NCBI RefSeq assembly: GCF_020783655.1
Contig: NZ_JAJGQH010000002.1
Span: 248,001 to 312,000, forward strand
From: Xanthomonas melonis
Lineage (GTDB): Bacteria > Pseudomonadota > Gammaproteobacteria > Xanthomonadales > Xanthomonadaceae
Direction of reading: 5' to 3'
DNA: 64,000 bases
Below, piece by piece: positions 30,703 through 41,409 of this stretch. Position 1 is the first letter of the stretch; each line of letters starts with the position of its first letter. Both the position numbers and the translations under genes were made by a program. The notes beneath the pieces were generated by a model that did no database searches, had not been told where the DNA came from, and saw only the letters and a list, made by a program, of their open reading frames with translations.

Positions 30703-31154
30703 ACCGAAGCGTCGTTCCATACCGACGCGCCATCCGTCTGCATCAACGCGCCATTCTGCATTCCACTCGAGAGCCCCCTCCTCACGCGGAACCGGATCCA
30801 GCTTCCCTTCTCCCGCCCGCGGGAGAAGGTGGCGTACAGCGCTCGATAGCCCCCGTCCCCCTCGCGCAGAGCCAGATCAGCCTCCCTTCTCCCGCCCGCG
30901 GGAGAAGGTGGCGCGCAGCGCTCGATAGCCCCCCTCTCGCGTAGAGCAAGATCAGCCTCCCTTCTCCCGCCTGCGGGAGAAGGTGGCGTACAGCGCTCGA
31001 TAGCCCCCGCCCCTCTCGCGTAGAGCCAGATCAGCCTCCCTTCTCCCGCCTGCGGGAGAAGGTGGCGCGCAGCGCCGGATGAGGGCAAACAGGGCAAACA
31101 AGCCCTCTCCGCAACCCAGCCCCGGCCATCCGTCACCCGCCATGCACCACGGCC
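30703..31154. other. lipoprotein gene-alkB intergenic region
   Basis: 452 bp between convergent genes. The centre is a tandem array of four hairpin repeats (30806-31062). No gene is seen; the short frames crossing it are translations of the repeat. Confidence 0.7.
30806..31062. repeat. four tandem hairpin repeats (75-79 bp period)
   Basis: A near-perfect palindrome CCTTCTCCCGCCNGCGGGAG followed by AAGG occurs at 30806-30829, 30885-30908, 30960-30983 and 31039-31062. Between palindromes runs a conserved spacer (GTGGCGNNCAGCGCTCGATAG ... CAGATCAGC, in parts). It is a REP-like element of a type common in Xanthomonadaceae spacers; four copies in tandem is notable. It may also stop convergent transcripts. 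Confidence 0.85.
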
Positions 31155-31751
31155 TCAACCCGCGGCAGTAGGCGCGACCTGTCGAAACGTCAGATTGATC
31201 CGCTCCCCGACCAGCCGCGCCGTTCGCGGCAAGGCGTGCCGGTAGTGTCGCTGGGTGTCGCCACCCATCAGCAGCAGATCGCCATGGCCCAGCTCCAGGA
31301 TCTGCTTCAATGACGCATCGTTGCGATGTTTGAACGCAAACCGCCGCCGCGCGCCCAGACTCAGCGACGCGATCAACGGCTGCGCGCCCAGCTCCGGCTC
31401 GTCGTCGCTATGCCAGCCCATCGCATCGCTGCCGCTACGGTAGCGGTTGATCAGCACGCTATTGAATCGGTGCCCGGTGTCGGCCTGCAACTGCGCACGT
31501 ACCGGCTGCAACGCATCCAGCCACGGCTCCGGCGCGAACCGTGTGCCCGAGTAGCGGTAGCTGGCCTCGGCATCGCCGATCCAGCTACTGAGCCGCGGCG
31601 AATCCACCACCCGCCCGAACATGCGGATGCGATGTACCTCCCAGTGCACCTGGGCCAGCAAGGTCTGCAGCAGCGCATCGGCCTGCGCGGCCGGCAGCCA
31701 ACCGCGCGTCCACCTGATATCCGCTCCCGGCAAGACGACCCGAATGCTCAT
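31155..31751 (-). CDS. alkB: AlkB-like Fe(II)/2-oxoglutarate dioxygenase
   Basis: Oxidative repair of alkylated bases. 198 residues with the iron ligands His114-x-Asp116 (GWHSDDE) and His172, and the 2-oxoglutarate arginine in ERINLTFR (184/190). NSVLINRYRSGSDAMGWHSDDEPELG-type sequence (in 97-122) is closer to the ABH2/ABH3 branch than to E. coli AlkB. Start at 31751 (ATG); a GTG three codons upstream is possible. No strong ribosome binding site. Single gene, divergent from the ETF-QO gene. Confidence 0.87.
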   Translation of the reverse strand: MSIRVVLPGADIRWTRGWLPAAQADALLQTLLAQVHWEVHRIRMFGRVVDSPRLSSWIGDAEASYRYSGTRFAPEPWLDALQPVRAQLQADTGHRFNSVLINRYRSGSDAMGWHSDDEPELGAQPLIASLSLGARRRFAFKHRNDASLKQILELGHGDLLLMGGDTQRHYRHALPRTARLVGERINLTFRQVAPTAAG

Positions 31752-31876
31752 GCGCCGCACGCTAGCACGTGCGGCCGGACGACGCCGTCGCCCGCGGATG
31801 AATCGGGGCGATTTGCCGCCATCACATGCAATCCCGGAAAATGCGCATCAGCCATCGAGCCAACGGGAGCGGAGCA

Positions 31877-33526
31877 ATGTCGGTAACGGGAGTCGGCGCA
31901 CAGGCGCCAGAGGCGGTCGAGCGTGACGTCATGGAGTACGACGTCGTCACCGTCGGTGCCGGTCCGGCCGGGCTGTCGTTCGCGATCCGGCTCAAGCAGC
32001 TCAACCCCGAGCTGAGCGTGTGCGTGATCGAGAAATCCAGCACCATCGGCGCGCATATCCTGTCCGGCGCGGTGATCGAGCCTGCCCCCCTGGACGCGCT
32101 ACTGCCGGGCTGGCGCGACAACCCGCCGCCGATCTGCGTGGCCGCCACCGACGACGAATTCTGGTTCCTCGGCAAGGACAGCGCGCGCAAGTTCCCGGTA
32201 GTGCCACCGGGCATGCGCAACCACGGCAACTTCATCGTCAGCCTGGGCGCGATGTGTGCCTGGCTGGCACCGCAGGCCGAAGCACTGGGCGTGGAGATCT
32301 ACCCCGGCTTCGCCGCCGCCGAAACGCTGCACGACGACAGTGGCCAGGTGGTCGGCGTGCGCATCGGCGACATGGGCATCGCAAAAGACGGCTCGCACAA
32401 GCCTGGCTACACCGCCGGCATCGACATCCGCGCCAAGGTCACCGTGCTGGCCGAGGGCGCGCGCGGTCACCTGACCAAGCGCCTGCTCAAGCGCTTCGAC
32501 CTCACCGCCGACAGCGATCCGCAGGGGTATTCGATCGGCATCAAGGAGCTGTGGCAGGTCCCCGAAGGCCGCGTCAGCCCGGGCAAGATCGTACACACGC
32601 TGGGCTGGCCGGCCGACAACCGCACCTACGGCGGCAGCTTCCTGTATCACCTGGACAACAACCAGATTGCGCTGGGCTATGTCAGCGGGCTGGACTACAG
32701 CGATCCGAAGTACCAGCCCTGGGAAGCCTTCCAGCAGTGGAAGAACCATCCGCTGATCAAACCGCTGCTGGAGGGCGGCAACATCCTGTCCGCCGGCGCG
32801 CGTGCCATCGTCACCGGCGGCTGGCAATCGCTGCCGAAAACGGAAATGCCCGGCGCCCTGCTGATCGGCGACACCGCCGGCCTGCTCAATGTGCCCAAGA
32901 TCAAGGGCACCCATCAGGCGATCCGCAGCGGCATGCTGGCCGCCGAACATCTGGCGCAGTCGCAGCTGGCCCCGCAGGGCTTCGACGCCAAGCTGCGCGC
33001 CTCCGATGCAATGGCCGAGCTGAAGCAGGTGCGCAACATCAAGCCCGGCTTCAAGAAGGGACTATGGTTCGGCCTGCTCAACGCCGCCTGGGAAACCGCG
33101 CTCAAGGGCGCCTCGCCTTGGACACTGAAGAACAAGCCGGACTGGTCTGCGTTGCGCAAGATCGGCGACTACGAACAACCCAAACGCGATTACGGCACCC
33201 GCGAACTGGCGCCGCGCGACCGCCTGCAGGCGGTGTACTTCGCCGCCACCGAACACGACGAAGACCAGCCGGTCCATCTGCAGGTGCTGGATACCGACAT
33301 CTGCGCCACCCGCTGCGTGCAGGAATACGACAACCCCTGTACCCGTTTCTGCCCCGCGAACGTGTATGAAATGGTCGCAGACACCGCCAGCCCATCCGGC
33401 AAGCGGCTGCAGATCAACGCCGCCAACTGCGTGCATTGCAAGACCTGCGACATCAAGGACCCATACGAAATCATCAACTGGGTCACCCCGGAGGGTGGTT
33501 CGGGCCCGAACTACCAGAACCTGTGA
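31877..33526 (+). CDS. etfD: electron transfer flavoprotein-ubiquinone oxidoreductase
   Basis: Membrane-associated FAD and 4Fe-4S enzyme passing electrons from ETF to ubiquinone. 549 residues: FAD Rossmann motif GAGPAG (27-32), and C-terminal cluster ligands Cys492 (FCPANVYE) and Cys518, Cys521, Cys524 (CVHCKTCDIKDP). Start ATG 31877 with GGAG at 31871. Its electron donor EtfBA is encoded 12 kb downstream (45434-47124), separated by polysaccharide genes. The symbol follows common usage. Confidence 0.95.
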   Translation: MSVTGVGAQAPEAVERDVMEYDVVTVGAGPAGLSFAIRLKQLNPELSVCVIEKSSTIGAHILSGAVIEPAPLDALLPGWRDNPPPICVAATDDEFWFLGKDSARKFPVVPPGMRNHGNFIVSLGAMCAWLAPQAEALGVEIYPGFAAAETLHDDSGQVVGVRIGDMGIAKDGSHKPGYTAGIDIRAKVTVLAEGARGHLTKRLLKRFDLTADSDPQGYSIGIKELWQVPEGRVSPGKIVHTLGWPADNRTYGGSFLYHLDNNQIALGYVSGLDYSDPKYQPWEAFQQWKNHPLIKPLLEGGNILSAGARAIVTGGWQSLPKTEMPGALLIGDTAGLLNVPKIKGTHQAIRSGMLAAEHLAQSQLAPQGFDAKLRASDAMAELKQVRNIKPGFKKGLWFGLLNAAWETALKGASPWTLKNKPDWSALRKIGDYEQPKRDYGTRELAPRDRLQAVYFAATEHDEDQPVHLQVLDTDICATRCVQEYDNPCTRFCPANVYEMVADTASPSGKRLQINAANCVHCKTCDIKDPYEIINWVTPEGGSGPNYQNL

Positions 33527-33543
33527 ACCCGCCTCCTCGCTCG

Positions 33544-35610
33544 ATGCAGACCCGCGCCCGTACCCGTCTGTTCGGCCTGCTGCGCGCCGCGTTTCGCGCC
33601 ATGCCGCTGGACGAAGCAACACGCGACCGTTGGCGAGGCTGGTTTCTGGACCGGCATGCCGACTGGGTTCCGGAACCGGCGCGTGGCCGCACCGGCCACG
33701 ACGTGTCCCGGCGTCCGGCTGCGCGCAGCGACCAAGCCGCCATCGGTCATGTGCCATATCGTGCCCAGGCGCTGCCGATAAACCTTCCGGCCAGTCTGAT
33801 CGCCTTCTATCTGCCGCAGTTCCATCCGATACCGGAAAACGATGCGTGGTGGGGCAAGGGATTCACCGAATGGCGCAATGTCAGCCGTGCGCTTGCGCAG
33901 TTCGAAGGACATCAGCACCCTCGACTTCCCGCAGATCTAGGCTTCTACGATCTTCGCAATCCGCAGATCATGCGTGAGCAGGCGCGGCTGGCACAGGAAT
34001 ACGGCCTTGCCGCGTTCTGTTTCTACTTCTACTGGTTCGCCGGCAAGACCTTGCTGGAAATGCCTATCCGACAGTGGCACGCCGATGATTCCATCACGTT
34101 GCCGTTCTGCCTGTGCTGGGCCAACGAAAAGTGGGCGCGGCGCTGGGACGGTCGTGGCGACGACATCCTGATCGATCAGGCGCATGGTGCCGACGACGAT
34201 CTCGCTTTCATCGCGCACGTCGCTTCCTACATGCGCAATCCGACTTATCTGCGCGTGGAGGGCCGCCCGCTCCTGCTGGTGTATCGACCCAATCTACTCC
34301 CAGAGCCTGCACAGACCGCGGCGCGTTGGCGAGCGTGGTGTCGCGACAATGGCATCGGTGAGATCCATCTGGCTTATGTGCAGGGTTTCGAACGCCCGGA
34401 TCCACGCGATATCGGATTCGATGCAGCGGTCGAATTTCCTCCCAACATGAGCACCCCGCCATCGGTCACGGCCCGGCAGCGCCTGCTGAATCCGGAATTC
34501 TGTGGTGAAGTACTGGACTGGCGCGCGCTCGCGAGCGAAATCGAGCAGCGTCCACTACGCGAATACACGCTGTATCCGGGCGTGAATCCAGGTTGGGACA
34601 ACGAACCGCGTCGCTCCGGAAAAGGTCGGGTCTATCTGCATGCATCGCCTCGCCGCTATCGGGACTGGCTCTCGCACACCGTGTGGCACCGCCTCGTCGA
34701 CGCACCGGCTGCGCATCGTCTGGTGTTCATCAATGCGTGGAACGAATGGGCGGAGGGCGCCGTCCTGGAGCCGGACATGCGTCTCGGGCATGCATGGCTG
34801 GAGGCAACGCGTCAGGCGTTGACGCGTCCGGTCGAGAGCGAGCCGGCACCGAACCGGCAGCGCGCCTGCGTGGTCGTGCACGCATGGTATCTGGATGTTC
34901 TTGACGAGATTCTCGATGCGCTTACGCACTCGGCCGTCCCATTCCGGCTGATCGTCACAACCGATCTGACCTTGGTCGAGCAGGTCCATCAAAGCCTGCG
35001 CCGGCATGGCATCGAAGCAGAGGTGGAAGGCTTCGAGAATCGAGGCCGCGACATCCTGCCGTTCCTGCACATCGCCAACCGTTTGCTCGACGAAGGCGAG
35101 CATCTGGTGTTGAAGCTGCATACCAAGAAGTCGACGCATCGCGATGATGGCGACGCGTGGCGGCGGGAGATGCTGGCCGTGTTGCTGGACGGGGAGCGCG
35201 TGGACGCAATCGTCGGCGCCTTCGCTGCTGACCCACAGCTTGGGCTCGCCGCGCCAAGGGAACACCTGCTGAAGGTCACAGACTTCATCGGCGGCAATGC
35301 CGATGCCTTGGATTATCTCGCCGTTCGCACCGGCACGAGCACGGTGACCGAGCATGACCTGTTCGCCTCCGGCAGCATGTTCTGGGCAAGACTCGACGCC
35401 TTGCGCCCGGTACTGGATGCGCATCTGCAGCCCGACGACTTCGAGAGCGAGCAAGGCCAGATCGACGGTACCCTGGCGCATGCGATGGAACGTTTCCTGG
35501 GCCACGCTGTCACCGAATCAGGGCATCGGCTCGCCGCAATCGAAGGCCTGCTGGGAAACAACGCGCCGGCCTCGGCTACGCCCTATCGCTACGCACGCAA
35601 GGCGCCGTAG
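33544..35610 (+). CDS. WbsX/GH99-like plus RgpF-type polysaccharide biosynthesis protein
   Basis: 688 residues. Residues about 83-430 form a WbsX-type domain (IAFYLPQFHPIPENDAWW, CWANEKWARRWDG, NAWNEWAEGA), related to glycoside hydrolase family 99. Residues about 438-680 form an RgpF-type domain (ENRGRDILPFL, LKLHTKKSTHR, DGTLAHAMER) known from rhamnan polymer synthesis. It is colinear with the C-terminal half of the 1499-residue protein at 58791-63290. The ATG at 33544 is chosen; GTG 33523 overlaps the ETF-QO stop (GTGA) and would add 7 residues. Likely cytoplasmic O-antigen or rhamnan assembly; the reaction is unknown. Confidence 0.82.
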   Translation: MQTRARTRLFGLLRAAFRAMPLDEATRDRWRGWFLDRHADWVPEPARGRTGHDVSRRPAARSDQAAIGHVPYRAQALPINLPASLIAFYLPQFHPIPENDAWWGKGFTEWRNVSRALAQFEGHQHPRLPADLGFYDLRNPQIMREQARLAQEYGLAAFCFYFYWFAGKTLLEMPIRQWHADDSITLPFCLCWANEKWARRWDGRGDDILIDQAHGADDDLAFIAHVASYMRNPTYLRVEGRPLLLVYRPNLLPEPAQTAARWRAWCRDNGIGEIHLAYVQGFERPDPRDIGFDAAVEFPPNMSTPPSVTARQRLLNPEFCGEVLDWRALASEIEQRPLREYTLYPGVNPGWDNEPRRSGKGRVYLHASPRRYRDWLSHTVWHRLVDAPAAHRLVFINAWNEWAEGAVLEPDMRLGHAWLEATRQALTRPVESEPAPNRQRACVVVHAWYLDVLDEILDALTHSAVPFRLIVTTDLTLVEQVHQSLRRHGIEAEVEGFENRGRDILPFLHIANRLLDEGEHLVLKLHTKKSTHRDDGDAWRREMLAVLLDGERVDAIVGAFAADPQLGLAAPREHLLKVTDFIGGNADALDYLAVRTGTSTVTEHDLFASGSMFWARLDALRPVLDAHLQPDDFESEQGQIDGTLAHAMERFLGHAVTESGHRLAAIEGLLGNNAPASATPYRYARKAP

Positions 35611-35651
35611 CGGCGGCGCCTTGCTCCCGGTACACGGGTTCGACCGCGATC

Positions 35652-36281
35652 TCAGGCCCGGAATTCCGCACCGGTCTTGGTGCGTAGCTCGGACAGCTCC
35701 ACCCCATCGGCAGCCTCCACCAGCACCAATCCGTCGGCGGTGACATCGAACACCGCCAGGTCGGTGATGATGCGGTCCACCACCCCGACGCCGGTCAGCG
35801 GCAGGTCGCATTCGCGCAGGATCTTGTGGCTGCCGTCCTTGGCAACGTGTTCCATCAGCACAACCACGCGCTTGACGCCGGCCACCAGGTCCATCGCCCC
35901 GCCCATGCCCTTGACCATCTTGCCGGGCACCATCCAGTTGGCCAGGTCGCCGCGGTCGGTGACCTGCATTGCGCCGAGAATGGCCAGGTCGATGTGGCCG
36001 CCACGGATCATCGCGAACGAATCGTGGCTACCGAAATAGCTGGCGCCCGCACGCGCAGTGACGGTCTGCTTGCCGGCGTTGATCAGGTCCGCATCGACGT
36101 CGTCCTCGGTCGGAAACGGGCCGATGCCGAGCAGGCCATTCTCCGATTGCAGCCAGACATCCACGCCGGCGGGGATGTGGTTGGCGACCAGGGTCGGCAG
36201 GCCGATCCCCAGGTTGACATAGGCGCCATCGGTCAATTCACGTGCCGCACGGGCGGCCATCTGATCGCGGGTCCAGGCCAT
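35652..36281 (-). CDS. lpsJ: 3-oxoacid CoA-transferase beta subunit
   Basis: 209 residues starting [19 protein letters not shown]; the family motif [15 protein letters not shown] and the catalytic glutamate in [10 protein letters not shown] are present. Forms an enzyme with the alpha subunit encoded upstream; starts overlap by one base (TGATG). In X. campestris pv. campestris this pair, next to xanAB, was named lpsI/lpsJ because mutants had altered LPS; how a CoA-transferase affects LPS is not settled. Generic names are scoB/atoA. Confidence 0.9.
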   Translation of the reverse strand: MAWTRDQMAARAARELTDGAYVNLGIGLPTLVANHIPAGVDVWLQSENGLLGIGPFPTEDDVDADLINAGKQTVTARAGASYFGSHDSFAMIRGGHIDLAILGAMQVTDRGDLANWMVPGKMVKGMGGAMDLVAGVKRVVVLMEHVAKDGSHKILRECDLPLTGVGVVDRIITDLAVFDVTADGLVLVEAADGVELSELRTKTGAEFRA

Positions 36282-37012
36282 CAGTTGTCTCCCTTGCGCA
36301 CGGTGCGCTGTTCGATGCGTTTTTCCGGCGTGGCGTTGAGCACCAGTCGATCGACATAGATGCCGGGCAGATGCACCTGATCCGGATCGATCGCGCCCAG
36401 CTCCACGATCTCTTCGACCTCGGCAACGCAGACGCGCCCGGCCATCGCGCAGGCCGGGTTGAAGTTACGCGCGGTCTTGCGGAATACCAGGTTGCCGGCC
36501 GTATCGGCCCGCCACGCCTTGACCAGCGCGACATCGGCTCGCAGTGCGGTTTCCAGCACGTAGTGCTTGCCGTCGAATTGCCGGGTTTCCTTGCCGTCGG
36601 CCACGATGGTGCCGTAGCCGGTGGCCGTGTAGAAAGCGGGAATTCCCGCGCCGCCTGCACGCAGGCGCTCGGCCAACGTGCCCTGCGGGTTGAATTCCAG
36701 CTCCAGCTCGCCAGCCAGGTACTGGCGCTCGAATTCCTTGTTCTCGCCCACATAGGACGAAATCATCTTGCGGATCTGGCGCGTGGCCAGCAACTGGCCG
36801 AGCCCGAAGCCGTCCACGCCGGCGTTGTTGGAGATCACCGTCAGCCCGCTCACCCCGCTGTCGCGTACCGCCGCGATCAGGGCCTCCGGGATTCCGCACA
36901 AACCGAAACCGCCCACTGCCAGGGTCTGACCATCGGCCAGGATCCCACTCAGCGCCGCCCCGGCATCGGCATGGCGTTTGCCGCCTGCCGTACCACGTCC
37001 ATCGTTGCCCAT
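36281..37012 (-). CDS. lpsI: 3-oxoacid CoA-transferase alpha subunit
   Basis: 243 residues. Family motif [13 protein letters not shown] at about 31-43; [21 protein letters not shown] and [15 protein letters not shown] are typical of the alpha subunit. The ATG at 37012 precedes a short non-conserved stretch; upstream in-frame codons give an arginine-rich extension that is not favoured. Operon with lpsJ. Divergent from xanA by 134 bp. Confidence 0.9.
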   Translation of the reverse strand: MGNDGRGTAGGKRHADAGAALSGILADGQTLAVGGFGLCGIPEALIAAVRDSGVSGLTVISNNAGVDGFGLGQLLATRQIRKMISSYVGENKEFERQYLAGELELEFNPQGTLAERLRAGGAGIPAFYTATGYGTIVADGKETRQFDGKHYVLETALRADVALVKAWRADTAGNLVFRKTARNFNPACAMAGRVCVAEVEEIVELGAIDPDQVHLPGIYVDRLVLNATPEKRIEQRTVRKGDN

Positions 37013-37146
37013 CACCGCCCTCACCTCGCTGATGCGAAGCGGCCATTCTATCCGCTGACCGTTCCCTGTCCCTGGTCGCAATTCCGCCACACCCAAGACA
37101 CGGCGCACCCGCTAAACTCGGTTGTCCCCCATCCCAGGAATCGCCC

Positions 37147-38493
37147 ATGACGCTACCCGCCTTCAAGGCCTACGACATCCGCGGCCGCGTGCCGGATGAA
37201 CTCAACGAGGACTTGGCCCGCCGCATTGGCGTGGCACTGGCGGCGCAGCTGGATCAGGGGCCGGTGGTCCTGGGCCACGACGTGCGCCTGGCCAGCCCGG
37301 CGCTGCAGGAAGCACTCTCGGCCGGTCTGCGCGCCAGCGGCCGCGAGGTCATCGACATCGGTCTGTGCGGCACTGAGGAGGTCTATTTCCAGACCGATTA
37401 CCTCAAGGCCGCCGGCGGCGTCATGGTCACCGCCAGCCACAACCCGATGGACTACAACGGCATGAAGCTGGTCCGCGAGCAGGCGCGACCGATCAGTTCC
37501 GATACCGGCCTGTTCGCCATCCGCGACACCGTCGCGGCCGATACCGCCGCACCCGGTGAGCCCACAGCCGCCGAGCACAGCCGCACCGACAAGACCGCCT
37601 ACCTGGAGCACCTGCTCAGCTACGTGGACCGCAGCACGCTCAAGCCGCTCAAGCTGGTGGTCAATGCCGGCAACGGCGGTGCCGGCCTGATCGTGGATCT
37701 GCTCGCCCCACACCTGCCGTTCGAGTTCGTCCGCGTGTTCCATGAGCCCGATGGCAACTTCCCCAACGGCATCCCCAACCCGCTGCTGCCGGAAAACCGC
37801 GACGCTACTGCCAAGGCGGTCAAGGACCACGGTGCGGACTTCGGCATCGCCTGGGATGGCGACTTCGATCGCTGTTTCTTCTTCGACCACACCGGCCGCT
37901 TCATCGAAGGCTACTACCTGGTCGGCCTGCTGGCCCAGGCCATCCTGGCCAAGCAGCCGGGCGGCAAGGTCGTGCACGACCCGCGTCTGACCTGGAACAC
38001 CGTGGAGCAGGTCGAGGAAGCCGGCGGCATTCCGGTGCTGTGCAAGAGCGGGCATGCCTTCATCAAGGAAAAGATGCGCAGCGAGAACGCTGTCTACGGC
38101 GGCGAGATGAGTGCGCACCATTACTTCCGCGAGTTCGCCTACGCCGATTCGGGAATGATTCCCTGGTTGTTGATCGCCGAGCTGGTATCGCAGTCCGGCC
38201 GCTCGCTGGCGGACCTGGTCGAAGCACGCATGCAGAAATTCCCCTGCAGCGGCGAGATCAATTTCAAGGTGGCCGATGCCAAGGCCTCGGTGGCCCGCGT
38301 GATGGAGCATTATGCGCACCTGTCGCCGGAACTGGACTACACCGACGGCATCAGTGCCGATTTCGGCCAATGGCGCTTCAACCTGCGCAGCTCCAATACC
38401 GAGCCGCTGCTGCGTCTGAACGTGGAAACGCGCGGCGATGCCGCACTGCTGGAAAGCCGCACGCAAGAGATTTCCGATCTGCTGCGCGGTTGA
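37147..38493 (+). CDS. xanA: phosphoglucomutase/phosphomannomutase
   Basis: Interconverts glucose-1-P/glucose-6-P and mannose-1-P/mannose-6-P, feeding UDP-glucose, dTDP-rhamnose and GDP-mannose for xanthan and LPS. 448 residues. Phosphoserine Ser97 in [11 protein letters not shown], metal loop DGDFDR near 237-241 and the phosphate-binding RSSNTEP at the end. Followed by xanB after 47 bp; the pair xanA-xanB is a known Xanthomonas unit. Confidence 0.96.
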   Translation: MTLPAFKAYDIRGRVPDELNEDLARRIGVALAAQLDQGPVVLGHDVRLASPALQEALSAGLRASGREVIDIGLCGTEEVYFQTDYLKAAGGVMVTASHNPMDYNGMKLVREQARPISSDTGLFAIRDTVAADTAAPGEPTAAEHSRTDKTAYLEHLLSYVDRSTLKPLKLVVNAGNGGAGLIVDLLAPHLPFEFVRVFHEPDGNFPNGIPNPLLPENRDATAKAVKDHGADFGIAWDGDFDRCFFFDHTGRFIEGYYLVGLLAQAILAKQPGGKVVHDPRLTWNTVEQVEEAGGIPVLCKSGHAFIKEKMRSENAVYGGEMSAHHYFREFAYADSGMIPWLLIAELVSQSGRSLADLVEARMQKFPCSGEINFKVADAKASVARVMEHYAHLSPELDYTDGISADFGQWRFNLRSSNTEPLLRLNVETRGDAALLESRTQEISDLLRG

Positions 38494-38540
38494 TTTACCT
38501 CTCTCCCACCCATAGACGCACTTTGGAGTCTCCCCCGCCC

Positions 38541-39944
38541 ATGAGCGACGTCCTACCCATCATCCTGTCCGGCGGTTCCGGCACGCGCCTGTGGCCGCTG
38601 TCGCGCGAATCCTATCCCAAGCAGTTCCTGCCCCTGATCGGTGACAAGAGCATGCTGCAGTCCACCTGGCTGCGCGCTGCTCCCGTCGCCGGCCATGCCC
38701 CCATCGTGGTCGCCAACGAAGAACACCGCTTCATGGCCGCCGAGCAATTGCAGCAGCTGGGCGTGAAGCCATCGGCCATCCTGCTCGAACCCAAGGGCCG
38801 CAATACTGCCCCCGCCATCGCGGTTGCCGCGCTGGAAGCCACCCGCGATGGCGCCGACCCGTTGCTGTTGGTGCTGCCGTCGGATCACGTGATCGGCAAC
38901 GAGGCCGCCTTTCAAGCCGGGGTGAAAGTTGCTGCTGAAGCGGCAGCGCAGGGCAAGTTGGTCACCTTCGGCATCAAGCCGACCGCACCCGAGACGGGCT
39001 ACGGCTACATCAAGGCCGGTGCGGGCGCTGGTGTCAGCGCGGTCGATCGCTTCGTCGAGAAACCCGACCTGGCCACCGCACAGAGCTACCTGGCCAGCGG
39101 CGAGTACTACTGGAACAGCGGCATGTTCCTGTTCCGTGCCTCGCGCTACCTGGAAGAATTGCGCAAGTTCCATCCGGCCATTGCCGATGCCTGCCAGCAG
39201 GCCTGGCAGAATGGCAAGCGCGATGCCGACTTCACCCGCCTGGACAAGGACGCGTTCGGGGCCAGCCCGTCGGACTCGATCGACTACGCGGTGATGGAAA
39301 AGACCGCCGACGCGGTCGTCGTGCCGCTGGATGCAGGCTGGAACGATGTCGGCTCGTGGTCGTCGCTGCTGGATGTGTCCGAACAGGATGCCCAGGGCAA
39401 TGCGCATCATGGCGACGTGATCCAGCTGGATTGCCGCAACACCTACGCCTATGGCTCGCGGCTGATCGCCATGGTCGGCCTGGAGGACGTGGTGGTGGTC
39501 GAGACGCCGGATGCTGTGCTGGTCGGTCACCGCGATCGCATCCAGGAGGTCAAGGACGTGGTCGGGCGGATCAAGACCGACGGCCGCTCCGAGGCGACCT
39601 GGCACCGCAAGGTCTACCGTCCGTGGGGCGCTTACGACTCGATCGACATGGGCCAGCGTCACCAGGTCAAGCGCATCACCGTCAAGCCGGGCGCCGTGCT
39701 CAGCCTGCAGATGCATCATCACCGCGCCGAACATTGGATCGTCGTCAGCGGCACTGCAGAAGTCACGCGCGGCGAAGAAGTGTTGCTGCTGACCGAAAAC
39801 CAGAGCACCTACATTCCGCTCGGCGTCACCCACCGCCTGCGCAACCCGGGCAAGCTGCCGCTGGAACTGATCGAAGTGCAGTCCGGCAGTTATCTGGGCG
39901 AAGACGACATCGTGCGTTTCGAGGACACCTACGGCCGCGCCTGA
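38541..39944 (+). CDS. xanB: bifunctional mannose-6-phosphate isomerase/GDP-mannose pyrophosphorylase
   Basis: 467 residues, type II PMI. The N-terminal nucleotidyltransferase has [14 protein letters not shown] (about 9-22) and VEKPD; the C-terminal cupin isomerase carries [10 protein letters not shown] and [15 protein letters not shown]. Makes GDP-mannose for xanthan and LPS. The start ATG 38541 is preceded by a weak GGAG-like site (TTTGGAG). A strong hairpin follows the gene. Confidence 0.96.
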   Translation: MSDVLPIILSGGSGTRLWPLSRESYPKQFLPLIGDKSMLQSTWLRAAPVAGHAPIVVANEEHRFMAAEQLQQLGVKPSAILLEPKGRNTAPAIAVAALEATRDGADPLLLVLPSDHVIGNEAAFQAGVKVAAEAAAQGKLVTFGIKPTAPETGYGYIKAGAGAGVSAVDRFVEKPDLATAQSYLASGEYYWNSGMFLFRASRYLEELRKFHPAIADACQQAWQNGKRDADFTRLDKDAFGASPSDSIDYAVMEKTADAVVVPLDAGWNDVGSWSSLLDVSEQDAQGNAHHGDVIQLDCRNTYAYGSRLIAMVGLEDVVVVETPDAVLVGHRDRIQEVKDVVGRIKTDGRSEATWHRKVYRPWGAYDSIDMGQRHQVKRITVKPGAVLSLQMHHHRAEHWIVVSGTAEVTRGEEVLLLTENQSTYIPLGVTHRLRNPGKLPLELIEVQSGSYLGEDDIVRFEDTYGRA

Positions 39945-39972
39945 TCGGGCACTCGAGGTAGACGGCAAGATC

Positions 39973-39999
39973 GACGGCGGCCAATGGCCGCCGTCTTGC
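39973..39999 (+). terminator. xanB terminator
   Basis: GACGGCGGCC (39973-39982), loop AAT and GGCCGCCGTC (39986-39995), followed by TTGCGTTG. Ten-base perfect stem, 28 bases past the xanB stop. Confidence 0.65.
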
Positions 40000-40242
40000 G
40001 TTGTACGCGGCTTACTCGGATCGCAACACGCCACGCGTCTGCAGACCAGAGGGCGCCTGCCTGCGTTGGCTGCATCGCACACCCCTGCGTGCGGGCGACG
40101 CCGCTGCAGCGCCCGCATTTGATACCGGCCGAATGCAATCGACGCTCGCCTAGGGGCCCAAACAGCGCCGCATCGGGTGCTGCCTGATGCATGGCATGGA
40201 CGAGTGGCACCGCCCCCCGCCCGCGCCCAGCGGCTGCCCCGC

Positions 40243-41409
40243 TCAGTTGTCGCCGAACAGATCGCGCGTATAGACCTTGTCCTGCACGTCCTGCAACGCC
40301 TCGGCCATGCGGTTGCTGATGATGACGTCGGCCTCGCGCTTGAACGCAGCCAGGTCGTTGACCACGCGCGAGCGGAAGAACTCCGGATCGCTCAGGGTGG
40401 GTTCGTACACGATGACTTCCACGCCCTTGGCCTTGAGACGCTTCATCACCCCCTGGATGCTGGACGAGCGGAAATTGTCCGAACCGGCCTTCATGATCAG
40501 GCGATAGATGCCAACCACCTTGGGATGGCGCCGCAGTACGTCGGCGGCGATGAAATCCTTGCGCGTGGTGTTGGAATCGACGATTGCCCGAATGATGTTC
40601 TGCGGCACGCTCTGATAGTTGGCCAGCAGCTGCTTGGTGTCCTTGGGCAGGCAGTAACCGCCGTAGCCGAACGAAGGATTGTTGTAGTGGCTGCCGATGC
40701 GCGGATCCAGGCAGATGCCTTCGATGATCTGGCGGCTGTCCAACCCGTGGGTAAGCGCGTAGGTATCCAGTTCGTTGAAGTAGGACACCCGCATCGCCAG
40801 ATAGGTGTTGGCGAACAGCTTGATCGCCTCGGCCTCGGTCGGCTCGGTGAACAGCACCGGCACGTCGGGCTTGAGCGCGCCTTCCTGCAACAAGCGCGCG
40901 AAGGTTTCCGCACGCGCCGAACGCTCGCCGACGATGATCCGGGACGGGTACAGGTTGTCGTACAACGCCCGGCCTTCGCGCAGGAATTCCGGCGAAAAGA
41001 TGATGTTGTCGGTGCCGAACTGCGCACGCAGCTTGGCGACGTAGCCGACCGGGATAGTCGACTTAATGACCATCGTCGCCTGCGGGTTGATCTCCAGCAC
41101 CTTGGCGATCACCACCTCGATCGAGCCGGTGTTGAAGTAATTGGTGTCCGGATCGTAGTCGGTGGGGGTGGCGATGATCACGAACTCGGCGCCGGCAAAC
41201 GCCTCGTTGGCATCCAGCGTGGCCTTGAAGTTCAGGCCGCCCTCGGCCAGCGCAGCCTCGAGCTCCTTGTCGACGATCGGCGAGCGGCCTTCGTTGAGCA
41301 GCTTGACCTTGGCCTCGACGATGTCCAGCGCCACGACTTCATGGCGCTTGGCGAGCAGCACGCCATTGGACAGGCCGACATAGCCAGTACCCGCGACAGC
41401 GATCTTCAT
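40243..41409 (-). CDS. ugd: UDP-glucose 6-dehydrogenase
   Basis: Oxidises UDP-glucose to UDP-glucuronate, a xanthan precursor. 388 residues, the short E. coli type. NAD-binding GTGYVGLS (7-14), catalytic Cys253 in [10 protein letters not shown], and SPEFLREG at 139-146. Convergent with xanB; the upstream region (41410-41749) separates it from rmlD in the same direction. Confidence 0.95.
   Translation of the reverse strand: MKIAVAGTGYVGLSNGVLLAKRHEVVALDIVEAKVKLLNEGRSPIVDKELEAALAEGGLNFKATLDANEAFAGAEFVIIATPTDYDPDTNYFNTGSIEVVIAKVLEINPQATMVIKSTIPVGYVAKLRAQFGTDNIIFSPEFLREGRALYDNLYPSRIIVGERSARAETFARLLQEGALKPDVPVLFTEPTEAEAIKLFANTYLAMRVSYFNELDTYALTHGLDSRQIIEGICLDPRIGSHYNNPSFGYGGYCLPKDTKQLLANYQSVPQNIIRAIVDSNTTRKDFIAADVLRRHPKVVGIYRLIMKAGSDNFRSSSIQGVMKRLKAKGVEVIVYEPTLSDPEFFRSRVVNDLAAFKREADVIISNRMAEALQDVQDKVYTRDLFGDN

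Noticed and set aside
30703..31136. Small coding frames over the tandem hairpin array
   Set aside because: Their products are repeated translations of the hairpin unit.
38553..40118. 521-codon frame antisense to xanB
   Set aside because: Shadow frame; xanB has complete nucleotidyltransferase and cupin motifs.
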